Origin: Prevotella melaninogenica
GTDB lineage: Bacteria; Bacteroidota; Bacteroidia; Bacteroidales; Bacteroidaceae
Assembly (NCBI RefSeq): GCF_018128065.1
Contig: NZ_CP072360.1
Span: 996,501-1,060,500, forward strand
Length of the DNA stretch: 64,000 bases
Reading direction: 5' to 3'
Of this stretch, positions 8,549 through 16,651 are shown piece by piece. Positions within the stretch are counted from its first letter, which is position 1; each line of letters opens with the position of its first letter. The notes below the pieces were generated by a model that was not told the DNA's origin, ran no database searches, and worked only from the letters and a program-made list of their open reading frames with translations. Made by a program: the position numbers and the translations under genes.

Positions 8549-8986
8549 ATGTTACAGACAATCCTTTCAATCGCAGGTAAGCCAGGTCTTTATAAACTGG
8601 TAAGCCGTGGTAAAATGAATCTTATCGTTGAGTCGCTTGATGAAACCCACAAGCGTCAGCCAGCATTTGGCACAGACCGTGTTACGAGTCTTGCTGATAT
8701 CGCTATGTTCACCGAGACCGACGATGTTCCATTGGGTGAGGTGTTGGCAAAAGTGCGCGATAAGGAAGATGGTAAATTGCCTTCTCTGAACTGGCGTAAG
8801 GCATCTGCTAAAGATCTGCAAGACTACTTCGCAGAGGTCCTTCCTGACTTCGATCGTGATCGTGTACATACAAGCGATATCAAGAAACTCCTCCAGTGGT
8901 ACGAAATCCTTGTTAAGGCTGGTATCACCAACTTCGAAGAAGATATGAAGCCAACAGAAGGTGATAATATTGATGACAGATTGTAA
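8549..8986 (+). CDS. DUF5606-family protein
   Basis: This 145-residue conserved Bacteroidota protein has no known function. It starts with LQTILSIAGKPGLYKLVSRG and continues ITSLADIAMFTETDDVPL-type sequence (here VTSLADIAMFTETDDVPL), the typical DUF5606 N-terminal domain. A C-terminal helical part (LQDYFAEVLPDFDRDRVHTS) follows. It is soluble and acidic at its end. It is the last gene of the ybbR-coaE run and is followed by a terminator. The constant linkage to coaE in this phylum is from memory. Confidence 0.85.
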   Translation: MLQTILSIAGKPGLYKLVSRGKMNLIVESLDETHKRQPAFGTDRVTSLADIAMFTETDDVPLGEVLAKVRDKEDGKLPSLNWRKASAKDLQDYFAEVLPDFDRDRVHTSDIKKLLQWYEILVKAGITNFEEDMKPTEGDNIDDRL

Positions 8987-9017
8987 TATTGCTTTCAAGT
9001 CAGAAAACAAAACAATA

Positions 9018-9052
9018 AAAGCGCTGTGAGTTTGCTCGCAGTGCTTTTTTCT
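9018..9052 (+). terminator. Intrinsic terminator after the DUF5606 gene
   Basis: The stem AGCGCTGTGAG / CTCGCAGTGCT (with G-U pairs), loop TTTG, is followed by TTTTTT and lies 33 bases past the stop. Confidence 0.9.
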
Positions 9053-9281
9053 TGTTCTTCTGTTAAATGTATAGATTGAAAATAGAATAAATATTTTATA
9101 CTTACACGATATGACTATCCAAAATCAGATGGTCTTATAAGAGGATAAATTATAAGATAAAATGTATAAAAGGCAAATAAAGACTATGTCTATTCATTAC
9201 TATGTCCTTCCGCTTTCACGAACAACTTATTCCCATTTCGATTGATGTTTGTAAATAATTTTCGTGCAGTTCAAAACCAAC

Positions 9282-9381
9282 ACATGCTCTTTTGGCTTTG
9301 AAAAGATGCCTAATTGACTTGCAATAAATGCCCTTTTGAGGTCTTACTAACGCCCTTTTGAAGTCCAATTAAGTACCTTTT
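9282..9381. repeat. 22-base-period intergenic array, family A, copy 2
   Basis: Four full 22-base units and part of a fifth carry the same cores as at 3011-3115 (CCCTTTTGAGGTC, GCCCTTTTGAAGTCC, AAGTACCTTTT). It lies between convergent genes. Confidence 0.85.
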
Positions 9382-9557
9382 CTTGCACGACTTTATAACC
9401 GATTGATTTACTGTTGGTTGCATTCTCGCCTTTTACACGTGTTTTTCTGCTTTGTTTTAGGTGTTTTACATGAATTTATGTAATGATTTTTCAAGGTCTT
9501 ATCTGCTGTTTTTTGACGTGTTAAAAGAAACAGTTCTCAGTGTCGGAGGATGAATAA

Positions 9558-9592
9558 AATAGACCGCCAAGATAGTCTTGGCGGCCTATTTG
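9558..9592 (-). terminator. Terminator for the leftward DUF4846 gene
   Basis: The perfect stem CCGCCAAGA/TCTTGGCGG is extended by ATAG/CTAT, with loop TAG. The - strand continues with a T-rich run. It lies about 100 bases beyond the 9696 stop. Confidence 0.75.
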
Positions 9593-9695
9593 TTTAATCT
9601 ATATCTTTGGTTTTTCCATTAAAACTATACGAAAAGTGTCTATGTGTTTACCAGAAGAACTATTTTTCTTGTCCTATTCTGATGAAAGTCTAACG

Positions 9696-10529
9696 CTATT
9701 TAAATCGTTTTGCATAGTTTCCACGGAAATACCAGTCTGGAGTATCAAGATACTTTATTTGTGGATTGATGCAGAACCACTGGTTGAAAATCTCAATTTC
9801 TTGTGCTGGGGTGTATCCCTGTGCAAGCAGATAGGCGGCTTCTCCTGATTTATTAACTGCCTTGTCTACAACAATGACCGTATGTCCGGGGTGCCCGCCG
9901 TTGATAATTACATCTCCAACCTGCAATTCTTTTCCTGTGATAGTGGTCAGTTCCTTCTCCAATGATGCCGTTCCTGCATACGTGAAGACGAGATTTAGAT
10001 ACTTACGGAAAGTCTTGTAAGAATAATCTGCACCTGTGTCCTTACTATACCAGCACCCCCATGTTTTCTTATCAATATGGATTCGTTCTCCTTTTGCCCA
10101 ACGAGCGTAGTCGGCTCGAAATCCATTGGTAAAGTTAAAGTGAATCTTGTCATACTGTTTCGTCTGCCAAAGCCATAAGGCTCTGAGGTAGATAACAGCA
10201 TCGGCACACTGTTCAGCTTCTCCATGACCAAAGTCGATGTCTACAACCGCACCTGCATAATTTCGTCGCTTGATGCTACCATTATAATAATGTAAGTCAC
10301 TCCCAGCAGGTTTGAGTGGTAAGCCTCTCAGGAATGAACCGAATGTACCCGCTGTTAACTTCACTTTCTCATAGCCCGGAGGAGGTGCTAAACGTTGTTG
10401 TTTGGCAGTGTGCGGTTGTTCAACAATAGCTTTCTCTGTGGGCTGCTGCGGCTGTCCGTTGCTCTTTCCTGTGCAAGAGAGTAGGAATGCAGCCAGTATT
10501 ATGGGGATTGTATGGCCTGTCTTAATCAT
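9696..10529 (-). CDS. DUF4846-family lipoprotein
   Basis: This 277-residue predicted lipoprotein has a signal helix ending in lipobox LLSC (residues about 16-19), then a low-complexity Q/P linker. The conserved DUF4846 part runs from about residue 48: GTFGSFLRGLPLKP, YYNGSIKRRNYAGAVVDIDFG, EQCADAVIYLRALWLW, HFNFTNGFRADYARWAKG, and near the end GDVIINGGHPGHTVIVVDKA and YLLAQGYTPAQEIEIF. The conserved histidine and cysteine blocks resemble a papain-like or NlpC-type arrangement, but this is my inference and the family has no assigned activity. It is monocistronic. Confidence 0.88.
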   Translation of the reverse strand: MIKTGHTIPIILAAFLLSCTGKSNGQPQQPTEKAIVEQPHTAKQQRLAPPPGYEKVKLTAGTFGSFLRGLPLKPAGSDLHYYNGSIKRRNYAGAVVDIDFGHGEAEQCADAVIYLRALWLWQTKQYDKIHFNFTNGFRADYARWAKGERIHIDKKTWGCWYSKDTGADYSYKTFRKYLNLVFTYAGTASLEKELTTITGKELQVGDVIINGGHPGHTVIVVDKAVNKSGEAAYLLAQGYTPAQEIEIFNQWFCINPQIKYLDTPDWYFRGNYAKRFK

Positions 10530-10560
10530 TTTTCAATATGGTTTTTATAGTTTTCAACTG

Positions 10561-10591
10561 CAAATATACTTATAATTTGCAAACTTGTCAA
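10561..10591 (-). promoter_or_regulatory. Promoter of the DUF4846 gene
   Basis: CAAATATA (10561-10568) reads TATATTTG on the - strand. CAA at 10589-10591 is 20 bases away. It lies about 32 bases upstream of the start codon. Confidence 0.65.
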
Positions 10592-10728
10592 ATCGTTGTT
10601 CTTAAAAGCTGTTTATGTGTTCTCTTGTTTTTAAGCCGAAATGATGTGTCTTTTCCTATTCTTTTCAGCTGGTTTTATGTATGTTTATCTTTCTTTTTCA
10701 AGGGCAAAAGGTCATCTGTATAGATTTA

Positions 10729-10810
10729 TTTTCACGAGTGAAAATATTTATTTACGTGAAAGTAAATATTTATTTTCATGAATAAAAATATTTTTTTCAT
10801 GAAAATAAAT
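10729..10810. repeat. 22-base-period intergenic array, family B, copy 1
   Basis: Three full 22-base units and a partial fourth are built on TTTTCATGAA...AAATATTT (variants TTTTCACGAG, TTTACGTGAA, TTTTCATGAA). Each unit contains a palindromic TTCATGAA or ACGTGA-type core. A related array is at 42159-42241. Confidence 0.85.
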
Positions 10811-10922
10811 TGCGAGGAGGTTCCTACTATTAGAAAAGGATTGCCTATTAAGGCTTATTTTCTTGTACTTTTAGTGCCTAATAGATGGTAGAAGGAAGTA
10901 GGTGAAGGTGGCTTGTAGAAAC

Positions 10923-10957
10923 GAAAAAGCCCCCAGACAACTTCTGTCCGAGGGCAC
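10923..10957 (-). terminator. Terminator of hsp20
   Basis: On the - strand, GCCCTCGGACA pairs with TGTCTGGGGGC (G-U pairs), loop GAAGT, followed by TTTTTC. It lies 88 bases beyond the hsp20 stop. Confidence 0.85.
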
Positions 10958-11044
10958 ATACATCAATAACTAATCCATTTCATCAAAGTTCCTCAGCTTA
11001 TAGCATCAGAACAAAAACTTTTCATCAGGGGAGTGGGGGATTGT

Positions 11045-11452
11045 TTAACCCACTGTTATTTGGCGTGCAACCTTCTGCTCCTCAACCTGAATCTTAGGTA
11101 AGGTGATGGTGAGCACTCCGTTTGCTACGCGTGCTGCAATACCGTCCTTCTGAACATCATCTGGCAAAATCAGGGTCTGTTCATACTTGCTGTATGCGAA
11201 CTCGCGACGAAGGTAATGAGCCTTCTGCTCGCTCTCCTCAGCTTTCTTCTCCATCTTGATGGTCAAATCGCCATCGCTGTTGATGTTCACATCGAAATCT
11301 TCCTTGCTCAACCCTGGTGCTGCAAGCTCAACTGTATAATTGTTATCTGACTCCAAAACGTTGATTGCTGGTGCTGTTGGATTTGCCTTAGGCATATTTG
11401 CTGTGTTCAAAAAATCATTGAAAACCTCTGGTAACCATGAATTTCTATACAT
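11045..11452 (-). CDS. Small heat-shock protein, Hsp20/alpha-crystallin family
   Basis: This 135-residue ATP-independent chaperone holds unfolding proteins in solution. The alpha-crystallin domain spans about residues 28-125 (NYTVELAAPGLSKEDFDVNI, DLTIKMEKKAE, ANGVLTITLPK). A short N-terminal arm carries the aromatic, proline-rich region YRNSWLPEVFNDFL, and there is a short C-terminal tail. It is monocistronic with its own terminator. Heat-shock regulation is likely from family knowledge, but I see no CIRCE or similar operator. Confidence 0.94.
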   Translation of the reverse strand: MYRNSWLPEVFNDFLNTANMPKANPTAPAINVLESDNNYTVELAAPGLSKEDFDVNINSDGDLTIKMEKKAEESEQKAHYLRREFAYSKYEQTLILPDDVQKDGIAARVANGVLTITLPKIQVEEQKVARQITVG

Positions 11453-11756
11453 AATTTTATCTCCTTTATTTTAATATTTTTGTTAATGTTTTGTACTGAC
11501 TAATATGCAAGGAGTATACCATTGATGGTTTTGTGTCAAATTGTCGGTTGTGTATGACAGTTTGGCTTGTTGGTTTGGTTGGACTGATTGGGCTAATAAG
11601 GCTAATGAATAATCCTTTTGGTTATAATTAGTGTGTGTTTATACACTATTTGGTTCGATTTGATGCTTTTATGTATGGAAAATAGAAGAAAATGTAATCA
11701 TCTTTTGTTTTTTGTGTATATATTTTCTATATTTGCGAGATATTAATCAAAATTAG
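11453..11756. other. Intergenic stretch of 304 bases between divergent genes
   Basis: It holds the promoter for the rightward gene at 11704-11735. A T/G-rich run (about 11536-11600) is otherwise unexplained. No gene is seen, and there is no 22-base array, as in every other divergent spacer in the window. Confidence 0.6.
11704..11735 (+). promoter_or_regulatory. Promoter of the large secreted-protein gene
   Basis: TTTG (11704-11707) and TATATTTG (11728-11735) are 20 bases apart. The start codon at 11757 is about 20 bases downstream. Confidence 0.65.
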
Positions 11757-14605
11757 ATGTCAATGAAACATTTTTACTTATCTTCAAAGCTAATTGTAAG
11801 TCTTTTTTTAGCTGGTCTTACAAATATGGCAGATGCACAAAACGGAACTTCCCGAGTGGATAGTCCTTTGGGTCAGCCTACTGCTGCAAATACGACGGTT
11901 GAGTTGTTGGAAGACCCTTTTTCTATTCATTTAATGATGGTAAGCCTGTTCAGTGGGAGACTGCAGGAACTGTTACGCAGCTGAAGGCTGGCGACCGATA
12001 CAGTAGTGATACTGGTTTCGGTGTTGGTATTGAGACAGCTGCCAATGTTGAGGGATACCTTAAGCAGGTGATTGACCTTAAGCGTGTGGGAAAGGAGGTA
12101 GTGCAAGGCGATGAGTTGGAATGTCTTGTACATTATTGTACGGTGGAGAGTAAGCGTCCAGAAGGTCCATTCTGCCTTGCCTTGCGTTGGTTGGATGCTG
12201 CAGGCAATGAGCTTGTTTCTGCAGAAAAAGACTTTATCAATAATCCCGATGTCTATTTTGGGCGTATGAAGGCGTATGGAAACTTGAAGTTCCGTACGAT
12301 TTGTCCAGCAGGAGCAGTGAAGTTAGAGTTTGCTCTTTTGGTGGCTCCAGGGAGTCAGGTGCGCATGGACGACTTCAGTGTGTTACGTCTGGCAGACAAG
12401 GATAAGACTCCGCTTGTAGCCATTCTCCCACAGTATCGTACGATGATGGGGGAGGTTGGGCTGCCTACAACCTTCCCCATCGCATTACAGGGTATGCACC
12501 TTAGTGCTGATCAGACACCAAACTTTGGGGGTACTAAGTCTTCTTCTGTAATGAAGTTAGATGTTGAGAAATTACCAAAGAATAGTACTATTAAAGCTAA
12601 TCTGACAATTACGCCACAGGTAGCAGGCGTTTATGTGGGTAGTAATACCTATAAACTCCGCTTCTCTGGTGCTGATGCAGAAAACAGTGGTTCACTCAAT
12701 TTGACTGGTTATTTTAAGAAAGCAGGTACTACTCCAACGATAAAACTTAAGTCGGGACAGGTTCGTGAGATGAGTGCAGCACCTAACAAGACTGACGAAC
12801 AGTCACTTGAATTTGAGATTAATGATGTTATTACGAACGTTAACCTTGCTCTGAAACACGATGCAAATTCTCCTTTCCGTATTGATGTGGGACAGTATTA
12901 CTATGCAACAAGTTCTGGTAAGCTCTATCAGCGTCCTGTAAAAGTAACCTTTGCACCACGTAAAGCGGGAGTCTATGAGGCAGAGTTGAGGGTTTCAAGT
13001 GTCTTGGCAGATACGTTGGTTATCAAACTTAAGGGTGTTTCTGAGGCTGCTACTTCAGCTGAATTAGTTGAGAATTTCACGGATAATCGTGCGATGGACA
13101 GTCGCTTTACTGGTGATGCTTGGAAGGGTTATCATAAGTTCGACTTAGGCTACTGGAAACTTAGTGGAACATGGAACGGTGCATGTAATGTTACGTTGGT
13201 AGCAAAGGATACCCTTTATTATGACGAACTGGTTGCTGATGGTGTTAATACACTTCAGCTAACTCCAGCAGTTAGTGCACCAAAGTGTAAGGCTGAATAT
13301 TCTATTGATGGTGGTGGTCACTGGACTTCACTTGCAAAGGCTGATGGTGAGGGTAAGTATGTTGTGGGTACTCATCGTCCTACACTCGTACGCTTCGTTA
13401 CTTCTGAGGAAGCAAAGGTGCAGAGTGTTACCATCACTCCAAACACAAAAGAAGAACGTCAAACCTGTGATAAGATAGAGGATGCTATGTTGAAGAATGC
13501 TGATAGTAAATCATTATCTGTCCTCAACGAAACTTTCTCAGGTTTACGTCATACACGTATTCTCGGCTTGAAAGGTTGGCAGAACCTTACTGTTCGTGGT
13601 GAACGTCCATTCTATGCATGGCAACAGAAGAATGCTGATCAGTCGGTTGTAGAGAACGAGGTAGCACAGATTTCTTTCTTAAAGTATGGTGCTATTGACA
13701 AGCGTGAGCATGAAAGCTGGCTAATCTCACCAACTCTCTCATACAAAAATGCACAAAGTAAGGATTTGACTTTCAGTTTGATGTATCGTAATCAAACAAC
13801 CAATGGTGAGGAGCGGTTCGGTTTCTATATCATTGCGGAGGAGAATGGGAAGATTAAACCTTATTATCTTGACCTTTCTGCATACGTTCCAGCAGGTGTT
13901 AAGTTAGAGCCTGATATGTGGTTTGACTATCGTATAGACCTTTCTAAGGTGGAAGGACTGAATCTTGAGGATAAATTCCACGTGGCTTTCTCTTACTATA
14001 GTCCTGTGGGAGGTAATGCTACTTCCCTGAACTTTATGATTGATGATGTAACCTTCGGGCGTACTGACCTTCCTGAACTGAGTGTTGACAATGATTTCAT
14101 TCAGTTTGTATTCCGTCCAGGACAAGAGATGACACCTCAGCCACTTAATATATATAGTGATCGTACAACGGCACCTGTAACAGTTACCTTGGCACCTTCT
14201 GCTCAGAAGAAGTATTTCAAACTTTCACATGAGAAGTTGCCACTTGAAGGTGGTTCGATTGCCGTTGGCTTCAAAAGTAATGACTCAAAGACACATGCAG
14301 CAGCTTTACTCGTTCAGACACGTGGTGCAAAACCTATCATCGTGAAGTTGCTTGCACAACCTATCACTGCAGGTATCAATAATGTTGCTGGTGATGATGA
14401 GAGTACATTGCAGCCTGCTATTACTGGCTCTGATTTGACGGTAAATGGCAAGTATTTGAAGTATCAGATCTTCTCAACAGACGGTAGTCTCTTGCAGCAG
14501 GGCATCTATCAGCAGCATATAGACTTGTCGGGTGTTCAGCTAAAGGTTTTCATCTTGAAGCTTAGTACAGATGAAGGTATGAAGTCTTTCACCTTAAAGC
14601 GTTAA
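11757..14605 (+). pseudogene. Large secreted protein with type IX C-terminal sorting domain, split by a -1 frameshift
   Basis: Two frames make one protein of about 949 residues. The first frame (11757-11984) gives a signal peptide (cut near ADA|Q) and 52 residues up to ...ELLEDPF. The second frame is open from about 11915 to 14605 and continues FYSFNDGKPVQWETAG, a normal start of a secreted lectin-like or choice-of-anchor region. The join needs one extra T in the T5 run at 11918-11922, or a -1 ribosomal slip on C CCT TTT (11915-11921), which matches the canonical slippery pattern. Later parts include immunoglobulin-like beta segments, a choice-of-anchor J-like region (SWLISPTLSY, YFMIDDVTFG-type) and a type IX sorting domain at the end (QIFSTDGSLLQQGIY ... 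KSFTLKR). It may be a real pseudogene, a phase-variable gene, programmed frameshifting or a sequence error. Confidence 0.8.
11915..11921 (+). other. Candidate -1 slippery heptamer C CCT TTT
   Basis: In the upstream reading frame the bases group as GAC CCT TTT TCT. C CCT TTT fits X XXY YYZ, so both P-site and A-site tRNAs could re-pair after slipping back one base into the frame that encodes the rest of the protein. The first frame otherwise stops at 11984. No strong downstream pseudoknot is evident. Confidence 0.35.
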
Positions 14606-14915
14606 GGAATTAGCATCTGACACTTGAATACGAGTGTCAGAAGACGAATCAAGAGAGGGGATAGACGTTGAAGCTTACCCCCTTTCTTGTTTCGTAGAAT
14701 GCTATACAATGTTTCTTCCTATTCCGTCGTATTGTAGCTATAGCCTCGTTATTCTGACACCATAGTCTCATCACTCGGTCACCATAGTGAGAAAGTTCAA
14801 TCACCATAGTGACAGAATAACAGAATTAGGGCAATTTGTGATTAGTATTTGTCACCTATCCTAATTTGCTTATTCTCTTTGAGCCTTTGTTACTTCTGGT
14901 AAATAGAATAAATAT
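14606..14915. other. Intergenic stretch of 310 bases between convergent genes
   Basis: It has a small hairpin CTGACACT/AGTGTCAG (about 14617-14641), a weak hairpin around 14650-14690, and the family F array (14731-14818). No gene is seen. Confidence 0.6.
14731..14818. repeat. 22-base-period intergenic array, family F
   Basis: Three clear 22-base units carry CACCATAGT at identical spacing, and a degenerate fourth precedes them. In the last two units the core is TCACCATAGTGA, an interrupted palindrome. Confidence 0.8.
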
Positions 14916-15257
14916 CTATTTTGTTTGAAGTAGTTCTTGTAACACGACGGCATTGTTATGTTCCTCGTCGTGTGCTGCATAGAGTAGGGTAGCGATGGGA
15001 TGTTCCTTGATAACAGAGCGCAGTTCATCTAAGGCTCCACTCTCTGCTAACTCTGTACGATATCGTTCTGAGAATTCAGCAAATCGCTCTGGCTCATGAC
15101 CAAACCACTTACGTAGTTCGTTACTTGGCGCAACCGACTTTAACCAAAGGTCGATTTGTGCCTTTGCTTTACTGATACCTCTCGGCCATAGTCGGTCAAC
15201 GAGGACTCGATAGCCATCGGTTTCTTCTATCGGCTCATAAACACGTTTGATTTTCAT
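14916..15257 (-). CDS. DUF488-family protein (YeaO-like)
   Basis: This 113-residue protein is of unknown biochemical role. It has the family blocks IKRVYEP near the start, GYRVLVDRLWPRGISKAKA (residues about 14-32), LRKWFGHEPERFAEF and TLLYAAHDEEHNNAVVL. It begins four bases after the hemerythrin-like gene, so the two form an operon transcribed away from a Crp/Fnr regulator. That context hints at a link to nitrosative or oxidative stress, by inference only. Confidence 0.9.
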   Translation of the reverse strand: MKIKRVYEPIEETDGYRVLVDRLWPRGISKAKAQIDLWLKSVAPSNELRKWFGHEPERFAEFSERYRTELAESGALDELRSVIKEHPIATLLYAAHDEEHNNAVVLQELLQTK

Positions 15258-15261
15258 TGTC

Positions 15262-15786
15262 TTATTCCAACATTAAAGCTCTCGGGAACATTATCTTGTT
15301 TTCAACGTAGATATGCTCAAGGAGATGATTACGGAATTCGCAGAGGTCAGCAAGTGCCTTCACGTATTCTGGTTCAGCACCTTCGGGAGCTGTGTAATCA
15401 TTTGTCAATTCTGCAATACGCTCATGACGTTCCAGCTCGTCGCTATGGTCAGCCATCATAGCATTGATAGGAAACTGAATCGAACCACAATGGAAAGGTG
15501 CATGCTCTTGTCCATACTCTGCTGCATTGAAAATGTCAATAATGTATGGGAAGAGGATGTTTTCCTCCTTTTGGCAGTGAAGGTCAAGGTCGGCAACGCT
15601 ATTGCGGAAATGATCTACTACACGGTCGAGTTCAGGATGATTAGCTGCAAGTGAGTTTAGTCTGATTGCAAGTTCCTCCCCCTGCTTGCGAATGTAACGA
15701 TGATGATTCTTCAGTACATAGTCAATAAGCAGGTCGAGGTCCCATGCCTCAAAAGGGATTGAACTTTTTGGAAATGTTTGTGTCAT
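15262..15786 (-). CDS. Hemerythrin-domain protein related to Ric/YtfE iron-sulfur repair proteins
   Basis: This 174-residue di-iron protein is of the Ric family, which repairs iron-sulfur clusters damaged by nitric oxide or peroxide. It has metal-ligand histidines and acids in NHHRYIRKQGEEL, DLHCQKEENILFPY, MMADHSDELERHERI and FRNHLLEHIYVENKIMFPRAL. It lacks the N-terminal ScdA domain (with a DPVC-like motif) found in full Ric proteins, so it is a hemerythrin-only version. DUF488 follows in the same operon. The Crp/Fnr gene diverges from it at 15930, a common arrangement for a nitric-oxide-responsive regulator and its target. Confidence 0.85.
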   Translation of the reverse strand: MTQTFPKSSIPFEAWDLDLLIDYVLKNHHRYIRKQGEELAIRLNSLAANHPELDRVVDHFRNSVADLDLHCQKEENILFPYIIDIFNAAEYGQEHAPFHCGSIQFPINAMMADHSDELERHERIAELTNDYTAPEGAEPEYVKALADLCEFRNHLLEHIYVENKIMFPRALMLE

Positions 15787-15822
15787 TGTTATCTCTATTT
15801 TATCTTATTCTTTTTTTATGCG

Positions 15823-15830
15823 CAAATTTA
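15823..15830 (-). promoter_or_regulatory. -7 promoter element for the hemerythrin-DUF488 operon
   Basis: CAAATTTA reads TAAATTTG on the - strand and lies about 37 bases upstream of the 15786 start codon. I see no good -33 at the usual spacing. This would fit a promoter that needs an activator, perhaps the divergent Crp/Fnr protein. Confidence 0.5.
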
Positions 15831-15892
15831 AGTAAAACAACTGAGAGTGAGGGGTAACAAATGTGTCCAATATGGGTTAAAACGTGTTAAAC

Positions 15893-15924
15893 TTGAAGAG
15901 TTAGCGATATTCTTTGTAACTTTG
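15893..15924 (+). promoter_or_regulatory. Promoter of the Crp/Fnr gene, abutting the start codon
   Basis: TTG (15893-15895) and TAACTTTG (15917-15924) are 21 bases apart. Transcription would start at about 15930, the first ATG, so either the mRNA is leaderless or translation starts at the next ATG (15945). A partly symmetric TTAAAACGTGTTAA lies just upstream (about 15877-15890) and may be an operator. Confidence 0.6.
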
Positions 15925-15929
15925 TGGCC

Positions 15930-16601
15930 ATGGAAAATAATGTAATGAAAGCACTCCGTTCCTGTCCGCTTTTCGCAGGAATGAGTGATATTGAGATAGA
16001 ATTAACGTTAGGTAATGTCAGCCATCAGCTTGTTTCCCTGCCTTCTCATGAGATATATGCTTTGGCAGGTATGCCTTGTAAGTATGTTGATGTCGTGGTA
16101 AGTGGACGACTTATTTGCCGTATGGCAGCGTTGTCGGGTAAGCAGGTGGAGGTAAGTCGATTGCATTGTGGTAATATGGTTGCGCCTGCTTTTATCTTTT
16201 CTAAGGATAGGAGTCTGCCAGTGAGTGTTGAAACAGAGGGAAAAGTACAACTTTTTCGTATGCGACCAGAGGAATTGAAACGTCTATTAGATGTGGAGGA
16301 GACTATTCGTATGAATTTTATCCGTATCCTCTCAAACATAGATGTATTCTTGACGCAGAAGATGAAGGTGCTTAGTTTGTTTACAGTGCGTGAGAAGGTA
16401 GCTTATCTTTTGATGGAACGTGCAGGCGAGCAGGGTAGCAATGAGGTGCACTTGGAGCGTTCTCGACAGGAAATAGCCGACTCGTTTGGTATTCAGAAGT
16501 TCTCATTGCTTCGTGTTCTTTCTGACTTTGAGAAAGAGGGGGTGATAGAGATTCATGGTCGTACCATCAAGATTCTAAATCGTAGGAAAATGTTAAAGTG
16601 A
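15930..16601 (+). CDS. Crp/Fnr-family transcription regulator
   Basis: This 223-residue regulator has a cyclic-nucleotide-binding-type beta domain (residues about 15-120: CPLFAGMSDIEIELTLGNV, VVVSGRLICRMAAL, PAFIFSKDRSLPVSVETEGKV) and a C-terminal winged helix (RSRQEIADSFGIQKFSLLRVLSDFEKEGVIEIHGRTIKIL, quoted in parts). There is no cysteine cluster as in Fnr, so an oxygen-sensing iron-sulfur cluster is unlikely; a heme- or NO-sensing Dnr-like role is possible. It is divergent from the hemerythrin-DUF488 operon, which is its likely target. The start is ATG 15930 (or 15945, see promoter); the GTG at 15924 lies inside the -7 box and is rejected. Confidence 0.9.
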   Translation: MENNVMKALRSCPLFAGMSDIEIELTLGNVSHQLVSLPSHEIYALAGMPCKYVDVVVSGRLICRMAALSGKQVEVSRLHCGNMVAPAFIFSKDRSLPVSVETEGKVQLFRMRPEELKRLLDVEETIRMNFIRILSNIDVFLTQKMKVLSLFTVREKVAYLLMERAGEQGSNEVHLERSRQEIADSFGIQKFSLLRVLSDFEKEGVIEIHGRTIKILNRRKMLK

Positions 16602-16651
16602 GCAGCTTTGCTCATCAATTTCATTTTATCTGTTCTATATTTTAAGGTTTA

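Larger units (their letters stand above)
9051..9695. other. Gene-free stretch of 645 bases between convergent genes
   Basis: It holds the family A array (9282-9381) and a hairpin at 9558-9592. The rest shows no coding or RNA signal that I can support. Confidence 0.65.
10530..11044. other. Gene-free stretch of 515 bases
   Basis: It contains the DUF4846 promoter, the family B 22-base array (10729-10810), a region with imperfect inverted repeats (about 10818-10908) and the hsp20 terminator. Confidence 0.6.

Noticed and set aside
9636..9848. Rightward 70-codon frame at the end of the DUF4846 gene
   Set aside because: It is antisense to conserved DUF4846 sequence, with no promoter or homology of its own.
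10538..10723. Rightward 61-codon frame rich in F, L, C and V
   Set aside because: It lies over the promoter of the leftward DUF4846 gene and has a composition typical of T-rich DNA read in frame.
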